Below, in pieces: positions 38,904-46,601 of a stretch of 64,000 bases of DNA; position 1 is the first letter of the stretch; the number at the start of each line of letters is the position of its first letter. A program made the translations under genes and the position numbers. A model generated the notes under the pieces. That model saw nothing but the letters and a program-made list of their open reading frames with translations, searched no databases and was not told the origin of the DNA. Origin of the DNA: Verrucomicrobia bacterium LW23 (GTDB taxonomy: Bacteria > Verrucomicrobiota > Verrucomicrobiia > Methylacidiphilales > UBA1321); contig QAZA01000009.1 in the NCBI GenBank assembly GCA_003054695.1, positions 124,001 to 188,000 on the forward strand, given 5' to 3'.

Positions 38904-39186
38904 ACGGTGAGAAACTACCTTCGGTATGCACGTGCTCTTTGACGGGCAATCGCAAAAATAGGGTGAAATTTATATAACTGATTAAAGTAAATGGTATGTG
39001 GAATGCTTTTCGTAGAGATAGGTCCTGTCGAGCCGGCCTGTGTCGTTATCATTTCGCCAGTTTTGCGTCTTTTTGACCACGTGGTCGAATTGCGAACAGT
39101 TTCGTCGCTATCGTGGATGATTTGCGACATTGCATCGCGTCTCCAAGTTGCCCCCGCGTACGGTCGCTCTGGTCGTTCCCGCCCGC

Positions 39187-39250
39187 AAAAGAAAGGCCCG
39201 CCGTGTCGGGCGCCGCGCAGGAGAGTGCACGGCGGACGGGCGGCGGGCCT
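39187..39250 (-). terminator. Rho-independent terminator of glnA
   Basis: On the minus strand the stem AGGCCCGCCG (complement of 39241-39250) pairs with CGGCGGGCCT (complement of 39194-39203) and is followed by TTCTTTTG. The loop of about 37 bases can form further GC-rich pairs. It lies 85 bases after the glnA stop. Confidence 0.72.
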
Positions 39251-39334
39251 GTTGCTTTCCCCCCGCCCAGGTGTAGCTATGTGCGGCACGGGCAGGGGGA
39301 AAGACGCGAAGCAAACTCCTGATGGAGAACTTCC

Positions 39335-40348
39335 TTACTTGGTGGGGACGGTGGCGATCGTCTGCAGAATGCGCGAGGCAATCTTGTAGGGGTCGCCGGC
39401 GGAATTCGGGCGGCGATCTTCCAGGTAGCCCTTGTAGCCGTTGTTGACGAAGCTGTGGGGGACGCGGATGGAGGCGCCGCGGTTGGCCACGCCGTAGTTG
39501 AACTTGTCGATGGACTGCGTCTCGTGCAGACCGGTCAGGCGCAGGTGGTTATCCGGGCCGTAGACGGCGATGTGCTCGTTGCGGTACTTGTTGAAGGCTT
39601 CCATCAGCGCTTCGAAGTATTCCTTGCCGCCGACTTCGCGCATATACTCGGTGGAGAAGTTGGAGTGCATGCCGGAGCCGTTCCAGTCGCCACGGATGGG
39701 TTTGCAATGGAACTCGACGTCCACGCCGTACTTTTCGCACAGGCGGATGAGGAGGTAGCGGGCGACCCACACTTCGTCAGCGGCCTTCTTGGAGCCTTTG
39801 CCGAAGATCTGGAATTCCCACTGGCCCTTGGCCACTTCGGCGTTGATGCCTTCGTGGTTGATGCCGGCCGCGAGGCAGAGATCGAGGTGGGTGTCGACGA
39901 TTTCGCGGGCGATGTTGCCGACGTTGTTGAAGCCGACGCCGGTGTAGTACGGGCCCTGGGGGGCGGGGTAACCCTTCTCCGGGAAGCCAAGCGGGCGGCC
40001 GTCCTTGTACAGGAAGTACTCCTGCTCAAAGCCGAACCAGGTGCCGGGATCGTCCAGAATGGTGGCGCGGGAGTTGGTGGAGTGGGGCGTGCCGTCGGCC
40101 AGGTACACTTCGGACATCACGATCGCACCGTTGGTCTTGGTGATGTCCGGGAACACGGCCACGGGCTTGAGGATACAGTCGGAGCTGTGACCTTCGGCCT
40201 GCTGAGTGGAGGAACCGTCGAAGCCCCAGTTGGGGAGCTGTTCCAGAGTGGGGAACGCGTCGAATTCCTTGATGAGGGTCTTACCGCGAAGGTTGGCAAT
40301 GGGTGTGTAACCGTCGAGCCAGATATATTCCAGTTTGTACTTTGCCAT
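39335..40348 (-). CDS. glnA: Glutamine synthetase type II (eukaryotic-type)
   Basis: 337 residues, far shorter than the 450-470 of GSI and matching GSII. Visible signatures: LEYIWLDGY at the N-terminus, LPNWGFDGSSTQQAEG (residues 39-54), the metal-ligand Glu pair in WFGFEQEYFL, HEGINAEVAKGQWEFQ and GSGMHSN. It makes glutamine from glutamate, ammonia and ATP. GSII is sporadic in bacteria but found in Verrucomicrobiota, Actinomycetota and rhizobia. GSII lacks the adenylylation Tyr of GSI, so control must be at the level of expression. A leader with hairpins precedes it. Confidence 0.94.
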   Translation of the reverse strand: MAKYKLEYIWLDGYTPIANLRGKTLIKEFDAFPTLEQLPNWGFDGSSTQQAEGHSSDCILKPVAVFPDITKTNGAIVMSEVYLADGTPHSTNSRATILDDPGTWFGFEQEYFLYKDGRPLGFPEKGYPAPQGPYYTGVGFNNVGNIAREIVDTHLDLCLAAGINHEGINAEVAKGQWEFQIFGKGSKKAADEVWVARYLLIRLCEKYGVDVEFHCKPIRGDWNGSGMHSNFSTEYMREVGGKEYFEALMEAFNKYRNEHIAVYGPDNHLRLTGLHETQSIDKFNYGVANRGASIRVPHSFVNNGYKGYLEDRRPNSAGDPYKIASRILQTIATVPTK

Positions 40349-40378
40349 TTGGGTCAGGGTTGATTTGAATCAGACGGA

Positions 40379-40437
40379 GTCGGGCACAGAATCGTGCCGA
40401 CAACGCAGCGCCATCGGACCGTGCAGGACGATGGCGC
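40379..40437 (-). promoter_or_regulatory. glnA leader with two hairpins
   Basis: Read on the minus strand, 31-89 bases before the glnA start, a perfect 9-bp stem GCGCCATCG/CGATGGCGC (40408-40416 with 40429-40437) is followed by a second stem with one bulge (40379-40387 with 40394-40401). The leader may regulate glnA by attenuation or protein binding. No match to known glutamine riboswitch motifs was evident. Confidence 0.4.
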
Positions 40438-40777
40438 GACGATTGCAACATCTCGGAAGATGAAAAAAGCGTCGCCGCCGGGCTGTCCCGGGTGCTTCGG
40501 AAACTGCGGAATTGGGATGAGGTGCGGGGAAGCAGGACGCAGGCCAATGTTGGCAATCGCTTTCATTTTGCCTGAGATTTTCGTCGCAATGATTGTAGCG
40601 ACGGGGAGCTATGAAGCGCTTTCATAGAATCGGGCGCCCTGTCCACTTCTCTGCATTCTGTGCCCGCTTTGGCTCGATTTTCGCAGCCACCAGCGCAAGC
40701 CTGAGCGCGCACGCAAGGAAAGCCCCGCCGTCTCTCCCCTTGCCCCGGTGGACAAAATAGGGCATGCTTTCTTCACC

Positions 40778-41209
40778 ATGCATGAAGTGAAGGATACACA
40801 ACGCGCAAAGGTGCGCATTAGTTATGAGGGCAAAGTCTATAAGACCTTCCGCGGCCCCAAAGCCGAGGAGCGTTTTGAGAACGAAGTGCGCGTGTTGAAA
40901 CACCTGGAGGAGGCCGGCTGTACTTTCGTGCCCAAACTGCTCAGTTCCGACCCGGATACGCTGACGATGGTAACCACCAACTGCGGTCAGCGCGTGGAGC
41001 ATCTGGACGACGCGCGCTGCAAGGAGATTTTTGCGGAGCTGATCCCTTACCGTGTGCGCCACGACGACGCCGAGATGCGCAACATCACCTACCGCCAGCG
41101 CGACGGCCGCTTTTGCATTATTGATTTTGAATTTGCGACGATCCTCACCGAGGAGGAAGCGGCCGCGGCGGGTGCCGGTGCCGGCGCGCCCTCGCCGAGT
41201 GCAATGTAA
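40778..41209 (+). CDS. Compact protein-kinase-like protein
   Basis: 143 residues from ATG 40778 (a GTG at 40748 would add ten). Kinase-like features are compressed: a YEGKVYKTF strand with a candidate ATP Lys near 22, RFENEVRVLKHL helix with Glu, a VRHDDAEMRNITY segment matching the HxDxxxxN catalytic loop, and IDFEFATIL in place of DFG. It is about half the size of a standard kinase domain, like lipopolysaccharide or RIO/Bud32-type minimal kinases. The C-terminus is Ala/Gly-rich. It sits directly upstream of a PP2C phosphatase gene. Confidence 0.65.
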   Translation: MHEVKDTQRAKVRISYEGKVYKTFRGPKAEERFENEVRVLKHLEEAGCTFVPKLLSSDPDTLTMVTTNCGQRVEHLDDARCKEIFAELIPYRVRHDDAEMRNITYRQRDGRFCIIDFEFATILTEEEAAAAGAGAGAPSPSAM

Positions 41210-41483
41210 CATTTTGTGGGTTGATGCATGGCCCAGGCGCAAATCAGGTACGGAACCTGCGATCAGTTGGGAGATGAGGCGGACCGGCGCGTCCGACTCC
41301 GGTGGCATTCGTGCAATCGCCTTTTTAGCTGCTTAAAAGATTGCTATCGGGCAGATTTTACCTACCATACCTTCCTCCCCGCGCTTTCGCTGCTCGACAT
41401 TTCTGCAAAATTCTCGCGAAATTTCGGGCCCCGCCGCTCGTCTCACCTCCAGCCTTCCCAACCCCTCACCCCCTCGCACCGCC

Positions 41484-42386
41484 GTGTCTTCCCCGATTCC
41501 CCTGCCGCTTGTCGCCAGCGTCTCCAACGCGTCCCGTACCGAGTCCGTAACCGAGCGGCTGCGCTGGTACGGCCATACGGACGCGGGAACGGTACGCAAG
41601 AATAATGAGGACTCCTTTCTTGCCCTGCTGTTTGACGCACAGGAGGTGCACTACCTGGGCAAAGCCGGCGAGGCGTTTACGGGGAGAAAAGATTTTGTGT
41701 TTGCTGTAAGTGACGGCATGGGCGGCGCCTCCGCAGGGGAGCTGGCCAGCCGCATTGCCGTGGAGCGTGTCACGCGCCTGCTCCCCAAAGCGTTTAAGCA
41801 GACGGCTTTAGGCATGGAGGCCGGCTTTTCGGACGTTCTGGAGGAGCTCTTCGATCAGATCCACAAAGCGCTCACCTTTGTGGGCGAGGGCTATACGGAA
41901 ACGAAAGGCATGGGCGCCACGCTCACCCTCACCTGGTTCACCCCCGGCTGGCTCTACTTCGGCCACATCGGCGACAGCCGCCTCTATTACCTGCCGCGCC
42001 GCGAGCCCATTCTGAAGCAGCTGACGCAGGACGACACCCACGTGGGCTGGCTTCTCCGCAACGGCCATATTAATGAGCGCGAAGCCCGTTACCATCCGCG
42101 CCGCAACGTGTTGCAAAAAGCGCTGGGCGCGGGCCACCAGTTCGTCGATCCCCAGGTCGGCGCGGTCGGCTACGAAAAGGGCGACATCTTTTTGCTGTGT
42201 ACCGACGGCCTGATGGACGGACTGCACGACCACGACCTGCTCGACATCCTGCGCCCCGCCCCCAACGCCTCGCGCACCCTCGCAATGGCTGAGGAGGGCG
42301 CCACCCCCGCGCAACGCCTCGTCAACCGCTCCGTCAAACAGTCCGGCAAGGACAACACGACGGCGCTGGTGATTGAAGTGATGTGA
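41484..42386 (+). CDS. PP2C-type serine/threonine protein phosphatase
   Basis: 300 residues from GTG 41484. All PP2C metal and catalytic motifs are visible: RKNNEDSFL near 38, DGMGGASAGE near 78, GMGATLTLTWF near 137, HIGDSRLYYL near 155, TDGLMDG near 234 and GKDNTTALVIEV at the end. Mn/Mg-dependent dephosphorylation of Ser/Thr proteins in the cytoplasm is expected. It lies 274 bases after the kinase-like gene on the same strand; the intervening region has no gene. Together they could form a reversible phosphorylation pair. Confidence 0.92.
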   Translation: MSSPIPLPLVASVSNASRTESVTERLRWYGHTDAGTVRKNNEDSFLALLFDAQEVHYLGKAGEAFTGRKDFVFAVSDGMGGASAGELASRIAVERVTRLLPKAFKQTALGMEAGFSDVLEELFDQIHKALTFVGEGYTETKGMGATLTLTWFTPGWLYFGHIGDSRLYYLPRREPILKQLTQDDTHVGWLLRNGHINEREARYHPRRNVLQKALGAGHQFVDPQVGAVGYEKGDIFLLCTDGLMDGLHDHDLLDILRPAPNASRTLAMAEEGATPAQRLVNRSVKQSGKDNTTALVIEVM

Positions 42387-42592
42387 CGCAGGCAGGCGGA
42401 GCCGGGCCTAGCTGAGCTGAGTCAAACCGACCTGAGGCCGGCGCCAGGTATTACTTTTTCAGCAAGGCGCGCATGGCGGCTACAAAAGCGCGTGGCTTCG
42501 GTTTTTCGGCTTGTCAACCGGCGCGCATTTGTTGACTTTATTCACCAGCATCACGCTTCTCTTTTTCAACTTCAGCCTGCATCATCATCATC

Positions 42593-42802
42593 ATGAGCGA
42601 ACCCGCCGCATCCTCTGCGTTCGATCCCCACAACATTCCCGTCGCCGTTAACACGCCTGTGGAGCCTCTGCCGGGCGAGCCCTCTGTGGCGTTTGTTGTC
42701 TCCAGCCTGGTCATCGGCGCGCTGATTAAAATTACCGTCATCCTCTTCATCCTGTTTTTGATGTACGTGAACAACTTCAACATCATTGACTGGTGGACCT
42801 AG
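42593..42802 (+). CDS. Small single-pass membrane protein, unknown
   Basis: 69 residues from ATG 42593. The first 30 are Pro/Ala-rich; residues about 33-58 form a membrane helix (FVVSSLVIGALIKITVILFI), and the C-terminus is NIIDWWT. No family recognised. The preceding intergenic region (42387-42592) has no other gene. A repeated hairpin element begins right at its stop. Confidence 0.6.
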   Translation: MSEPAASSAFDPHNIPVAVNTPVEPLPGEPSVAFVVSSLVIGALIKITVILFILFLMYVNNFNIIDWWT

Positions 42803-42853
42803 GCAGCGCTGCACCCCGGTAGCTGACGGCCCTGCGGGGGCCGTCGCTGCGGA
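42802..42853 (+). terminator. Second copy of the CCCCGGTAGC hairpin element
   Basis: The motif GCAGCGCTGCACCCCGGTAG lies at the stop codon of the small membrane protein, followed by stem GACGGCCC/GGGCCGTC with a 5-base loop. The inner stem bases differ from the copy at 10478-10526 on both sides, retaining pairing. Confidence 0.55.
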
Positions 42854-42971
42854 GGGGAGAGGGGGGAAGTGCGGGGTATGTATGTAAGGGGATGGGGATG
42901 CGCTGCAAATAACGTGCATGCACCCCATTGATTTAGCAGGGGGCTGCCCTTAAAGTCTGTACACTAACATT

Positions 42972-43535
42972 ATGATCCGACTTTTTCTGCGGCAATACGT
43001 TTTGGCTCTGCTCCTTTCCATCGCAGGTACCGCGGGTTTGATGCTCCCCGGCGCCGCGATCGCGCAAAGCACGGAGATGGACTCCAAAACCGCCCCGACC
43101 AAGGAGCAGGTGGTGAAGGCGATGACGGATTTCACCAAGGACCCTCTCAGCCCCGAGGCCATCGAGGCCACCGAGATCATCGCCCGCTACGCCAAGGATA
43201 GCCCCGACTGCTGGCTCAATCTCGTCGAGCCCATCCTGGAGTTTGGCCGCAACCAGGGCGATAACGACCCTCTCGCGCAGTTCCGCCGCCTCCTCTTCGT
43301 CGCGTTTCTCGCCGGCAACATCAAGCCGCAGGTGGATAAGGGTGTGGTCAAGGATCACAGCTACGAAGGCGTGCTGCAGGTTATCCAGACTTACGATCAG
43401 CTCAAGGCGCTCAATCCCAAAATGAACATTGACGCCATCGAAAAATTCCGCGCCATGGAAAAGGGCGGCCAGCTCAAGCAGTGGGTCGAGGATACCGTCG
43501 CCCGCGAGACGAGCAAGGGCGGCTCCTCCATCTGA
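42972..43535 (+). CDS. Exported helical protein, unknown
   Basis: 187 residues. A signal sequence at 1-31 (LALLLSIAGTAGLMLPGAAIA, cleavage near AQS) is followed by a mature, helical, charged domain of about 155 residues without Cys. No known motif. Its length and helical content suggest a periplasmic partner protein. The following 43536-43803 lacks a gene and contains a GGGCA tandem run near 43600-43620. Confidence 0.65.
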   Translation: MIRLFLRQYVLALLLSIAGTAGLMLPGAAIAQSTEMDSKTAPTKEQVVKAMTDFTKDPLSPEAIEATEIIARYAKDSPDCWLNLVEPILEFGRNQGDNDPLAQFRRLLFVAFLAGNIKPQVDKGVVKDHSYEGVLQVIQTYDQLKALNPKMNIDAIEKFRAMEKGGQLKQWVEDTVARETSKGGSSI

Positions 43536-43803
43536 GGGAAGGCGGAAGCAGGGCCGAAGGATGCTGCCGGCCCTCGCGGTATAGGCGGACTGGGAGGTCG
43601 GGCAGGGCAGGGCAGGGCAGTTCGCTACCTGCCCGCCGCCCGCTTAGCGCGCCCTGACCTCGGCCGGCAGGAGAAAGATTTAATGCCGGGGCGGCGATGT
43701 TCGCTTGATCTCCGGCGCCGGACTGTGCCATAACATCCGGGCGCCCGCCCGCCTCCGCTATTGCGTCGGCTGGCGTATCTGCATCGCCACACTCCCACGG
43801 ATC

Positions 43804-44544
43804 ATGCGTACTCCTACCCCTTTGCCCGCGCCCCCGCCGCCACGGAACTCTGCCACTCGCCTGGCCGCCCTGCTGTTGCTGGCGGCTATGCTGACCCTTG
43901 CAGGCTGCGGCCCGTCCCACGTCGTCAAGCGGTCCGATATCGACTCCGACTTTGCGTACAGCCCTACCGATAAGGAAAAGGGCCAGCTCCGCAGCACGTC
44001 CTCCCCCGCCCCGTCCGCAACGGCCGGCCCGCGCTCCATCCCCGGCGCCGAAGCCGAGAAAGAACGGCAAATCCGCGAGAAAGAAAAGCAACTGCTTGCG
44101 CGCGAAAAGGAAAAGGAAAAACTGGCCGCCGCCGAAAAGGAGAAACAAAAGGCCAGGGACAAAGAAAAGGCCAGGGAGAAGGAAAAAGAGAAACTTAAGG
44201 ACAAACCCAAAGACGACGGCACCGTCCCCCCTCTGCCCACCACTGTTGCCAAACAAAAAGCGCCGGCCGGCACCACCACGCCCGCCTCGCCCAGGCCGCC
44301 GGAGACGCCGGCAAGCACCCCCACTGCGGATCGCAACGATCGCACCGAGCGCAACGACAAGCCCTCCGCACCCGCCCCGGCCCCCAGCGAGGAGCGCCTC
44401 CCCACGGCGCGCCCCGTCCCCGGCAAGCGCGGCTTCGTGTACAGCCCCTACGTCGCCACCGGCGGCCCTGTGGATATTCGCGGCTTCTCCTCGGGCATGA
44501 AGGTAAAGTGCCCCTACACGCACAAGGTATTCCTCGTACCGTAA
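43804..44544 (+). CDS. Lipoprotein with Lys/Glu coiled coil and Pro-rich linker
   Basis: 246 residues from ATG 43804; longer forms have no support. The signal ends in a lipobox LAGC at residues about 36-39. Residues about 80-140 form an almost uninterrupted charged helix (KEKQLLAREKEKEKL and similar), followed by a Pro/Thr/Ala linker and a C-terminal domain with a SPYVATGGPVDIRGFSSGMK segment and CPYTHKVF. Such rods can span periplasm from the outer membrane. Function unknown. Confidence 0.7.
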   Translation: MRTPTPLPAPPPPRNSATRLAALLLLAAMLTLAGCGPSHVVKRSDIDSDFAYSPTDKEKGQLRSTSSPAPSATAGPRSIPGAEAEKERQIREKEKQLLAREKEKEKLAAAEKEKQKARDKEKAREKEKEKLKDKPKDDGTVPPLPTTVAKQKAPAGTTTPASPRPPETPASTPTADRNDRTERNDKPSAPAPAPSEERLPTARPVPGKRGFVYSPYVATGGPVDIRGFSSGMKVKCPYTHKVFLVP

Positions 44545-44580
44545 AGGCGGAGGGCGGTGCCGGGGCGGGCGGAGGGGACA

Positions 44581-45051
44581 TCACGCGCCCGAGCTTCCCG
44601 AATCCGGCGCCTGCGTTGGCGATGGCGGCGCCTCCACCAGGGCTCGCAGGCGATCCAGCGCGCCGTCCCACTGGGCGGAGATGCGGTCCAGGCACACGCG
44701 CGCCTCGGCCAGCGGGGCCGGCTCGAGCTCCCAGCGGTGCTCCCGGCCCACGCGGCAATCCCGCACCAGCCCGGCGGAGGCCAGCGCGCGCAGGTGCTTG
44801 GTTACAGCCTGACGCGTCACCGGCAGCCCCTCGCTCAGGCGCGCGATGGACAGCGGCCCCTCCTGGCAGAGGCGGGAGACCAGGTGCAACCGCGTCGCAT
44901 CGCCCAGCGCCGCAAACACCGGCGCCGCGGCTAATGCGCGCGCGGCGGCTGCGGAACCACCCGCGGGTGCAAGCGCGGCGCGTAGGTCAGGAACGGGCGG
45001 CGGCGGAACGGGCACCCTCTGCTGCGGCTGCGGCTGCGGTTTTGTCGACAT
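44581..45051 (-). CDS. ArsR-family winged-helix regulator
   Basis: 156 residues. Pro-rich first 45 residues, then a winged helix: FAALGDATRLHLVSRL (about 46-61), LSIARLSEGLPVTRQAVTKHL recognition helix and GLVRDCRVGREHRW wing. No CxC or other metal-binding Cys pattern, so it is the metal-independent branch that travels with SRPBCC proteins. It overlaps the upstream SRPBCC gene by 65 bases. Two inverted-repeat sites before that gene are its probable operators, giving autorepression. Confidence 0.86.
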   Translation of the reverse strand: MSTKPQPQPQQRVPVPPPPVPDLRAALAPAGGSAAAARALAAAPVFAALGDATRLHLVSRLCQEGPLSIARLSEGLPVTRQAVTKHLRALASAGLVRDCRVGREHRWELEPAPLAEARVCLDRISAQWDGALDRLRALVEAPPSPTQAPDSGSSGA

Positions 45052-45493
45052 ACTCCGTGATATTCTCCAGCTGACCTTCCCATCCGCCTTCGTTCATCCG
45101 AAAAGCCTCGTCCCGGCGGTCCGGCGGAAGCTGGTCAAATCCGGATTCCGTAACGGTAAGATGCGTGTCCGGCCCCTCCTGACGCAAGGCAAATTCCACC
45201 AGCGTCATCGGCTCGGCGGAGTAATCGCGCTCCGGATCCTTGGGGTAGGGATGCCAGCGAAACGACATAAAGTCCTCCGGACGAACGCGTTCCACCACCA
45301 GCTGAAGCTTGACATGCTCGTACCCGGGGTAAAGCACGTTGCCGGTAACCGTGGTGCCTTCCACAAACGGAGCATGAAGGCGGGCGTTAAACCAGGTGCC
45401 GAATTCCTTGTAGTCGGAAACAGCCCGCCACACGCGGGAGCGCGGGGCGCGAAGGAGGACAGATTTGACGATATGATCGGTAGGTGAGGGCAT
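44987..45493 (-). CDS. SRPBCC/AHSA1-domain protein
   Basis: 168 residues. START-like fold of the activator of Hsp90 ATPase homologue 1 group: VLLRAPRSRVWRAVSDYKEFGTWF near the N-terminus, then PAHSA-type strands and a GGWEGQLENITEYVDKT C-terminal helix. It likely binds a small hydrophobic ligand. The C-terminal Ala-rich tail is encoded within the overlap with the ArsR gene. Transcribed leftwards first in a two-gene operon. Confidence 0.86.
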   Translation of the reverse strand: MPSPTDHIVKSVLLRAPRSRVWRAVSDYKEFGTWFNARLHAPFVEGTTVTGNVLYPGYEHVKLQLVVERVRPEDFMSFRWHPYPKDPERDYSAEPMTLVEFALRQEGPDTHLTVTESGFDQLPPDRRDEAFRMNEGGWEGQLENITEYVDKTAAAAAAEGARSAAARS

Positions 45494-45502
45494 AGGATAA
45501 GA

Positions 45503-45566
45503 TATGCAACGTTAAGGTTGCATATAAGATCGTGGATTTTCCACCAAAGAGCAACCAAAAAGTTGC
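45503..45566 (-). promoter_or_regulatory. Two ArsR-type operators before the SRPBCC-ArsR operon
   Basis: Site 1, 45503-45524, is TATGCAAC-GTTAAG-GTTGCATA, a perfect 8-bp inverted repeat 10 bases upstream of the SRPBCC start. Site 2, 45551-45566, is GCAAC-CAAAAA-GTTGC. Both share GCAAC/GTTGC half-sites with six-base spacers, the form expected for an ArsR dimer. A possible -10 (TATATG on the minus strand) overlaps site 1. Confidence 0.72.
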
Positions 45567-45614
45567 GCAAATTGAAGAAAACGTGCTGTTGAGAAAGTTC
45601 CCCCTGATTTTATA

Positions 45615-45643
45615 TTGACACTAACACTGTCACATAGTATCTT
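45615..45643 (+). promoter_or_regulatory. Promoter with embedded operator for MerR-like gene
   Basis: TTGACA (45615-45620), 17-base spacer, TATCTT (45638-45643): a strong sigma-70 match. The predicted start of transcription falls about at the ATG at 45650, only 6 bases after the -10, so the mRNA would be leaderless. The spacer holds ACACTAACACTGTCA, which recurs inverted at 46485-46501. Confidence 0.7.
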
Positions 45644-45649
45644 CCTGTC

Positions 45650-46384
45650 ATGAAGCCCGGAACCCCTCCCGAATCCGCTTCCTCCGCCGACGGCGCGGAT
45701 GGCCGCGGGAAGGCGCGCCACACCGCCCCTCGTCACGAGGGTAGCTCGGACCGCCCCGAAAAGTGGTCCGCGGCCGAGCTTGCTGAAGTGGTCAACACGT
45801 GGTGCCGCCTGCGCGGAATCGAGCCGGTCAGCGGCCAGGCCGCGCCCGAGCTTACGGAGCGAATCGTGCGCTTCTATCGCACGCAAGGCATTATCGATCC
45901 CCCCCAAAGCGGTGGCACGGGCGCCGGCCGCGCCGGATTTGGCCGCAAGCACCGGCTGCAACTCAATCTTTTGCGCCTGTTGCAGGCCGAGGGCACGCCG
46001 CTGCGCCGCATCCAGGAACTCCTCTACGGCCGCACCGAGGACGAACTTGCCGCCCTGGAGCGCCACGCCACGCGCCCCGGCGCCTCGCTCCTGCCCCGCT
46101 CCGCCGTCGCCCCCGCCGCCGCCGTACTGGCGGATTCGCCGGCAGCACTGGCCGAGCAGATATCACAACCTGCTGCAACACAACATGTTACACCAGGGCG
46201 AGACGCTTCCGCCGCCGGCGCGCCTGCCGTCAGCGCGGAATACCCTGCCTGGCGTATCGGGTCCGATTTCGTGCTCCTGCCCCTCTCCAATCGCCGCCTT
46301 ACCGAGGCGGAACGGTCGGCTATCGCGGCCATCCTCTTCCCTTCTCCCTCTGGGCCGCCCGCCATGGGTGCCCCCGCTTCCTGA
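45650..46384 (+). CDS. MerR-like transcription regulator
   Basis: 244 residues. After a charged 35-residue N-terminus comes a MerR-type winged helix: ELTERIVRFYRTQGIIDPPQ corresponds to TIRYYE-GLI, and RLQLNLLRLLQAEGTPLRRIQELLYG to the second helix pair. The C-terminal half is Ala-rich with a final globular segment (AWRIGSDFVLLPLSNRRLTEAE). No Cys ligands, so not metal-sensing. It probably controls itself and the VIT-VWA gene downstream through the shared operator. Confidence 0.72.
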   Translation: MKPGTPPESASSADGADGRGKARHTAPRHEGSSDRPEKWSAAELAEVVNTWCRLRGIEPVSGQAAPELTERIVRFYRTQGIIDPPQSGGTGAGRAGFGRKHRLQLNLLRLLQAEGTPLRRIQELLYGRTEDELAALERHATRPGASLLPRSAVAPAAAVLADSPAALAEQISQPAATQHVTPGRDASAAGAPAVSAEYPAWRIGSDFVLLPLSNRRLTEAERSAIAAILFPSPSGPPAMGAPAS

Positions 46385-46483
46385 TCGTTTGCTTCAGATT
46401 ACGTCCGCCCACTTTCTGGCGGGCGGCCCCACCCAACGCTCTGTTGCCCTAACCAGATTCTTCAGGGCGGCGTCATTCTCTTA

Positions 46484-46514
46484 CTGACAGTGTTAGTGTT
46501 AATGCAGCCATAAC
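46484..46514 (+). promoter_or_regulatory. Second operator and candidate promoter before VIT-VWA gene
   Basis: TGACAGTGTTAGTGTTA at 46485-46501 is the inverse of the element in front of the MerR-like gene (one mismatch). CTGACA (46484-46489) and CATAAC (46509-46514) are 19 bases apart, the over-long spacing typical of MerR-activated promoters. The -10/-35 assignment is tentative; the operator match itself is clear. Confidence 0.62.
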
Positions 46515-46601
46515 CAGCCACAAGTTCCCGTAACGCCAACGTTCTACCTCTAAAAGGCTCGCCCGTCTCCCCTTGCCTCCATCCCAACCTTCCTCCTTTA
46601 T

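Noticed and set aside
39455-40363. 302-residue plus-strand frame opposite glnA
   Set aside because: Antisense shadow; the minus strand is a complete GSII.
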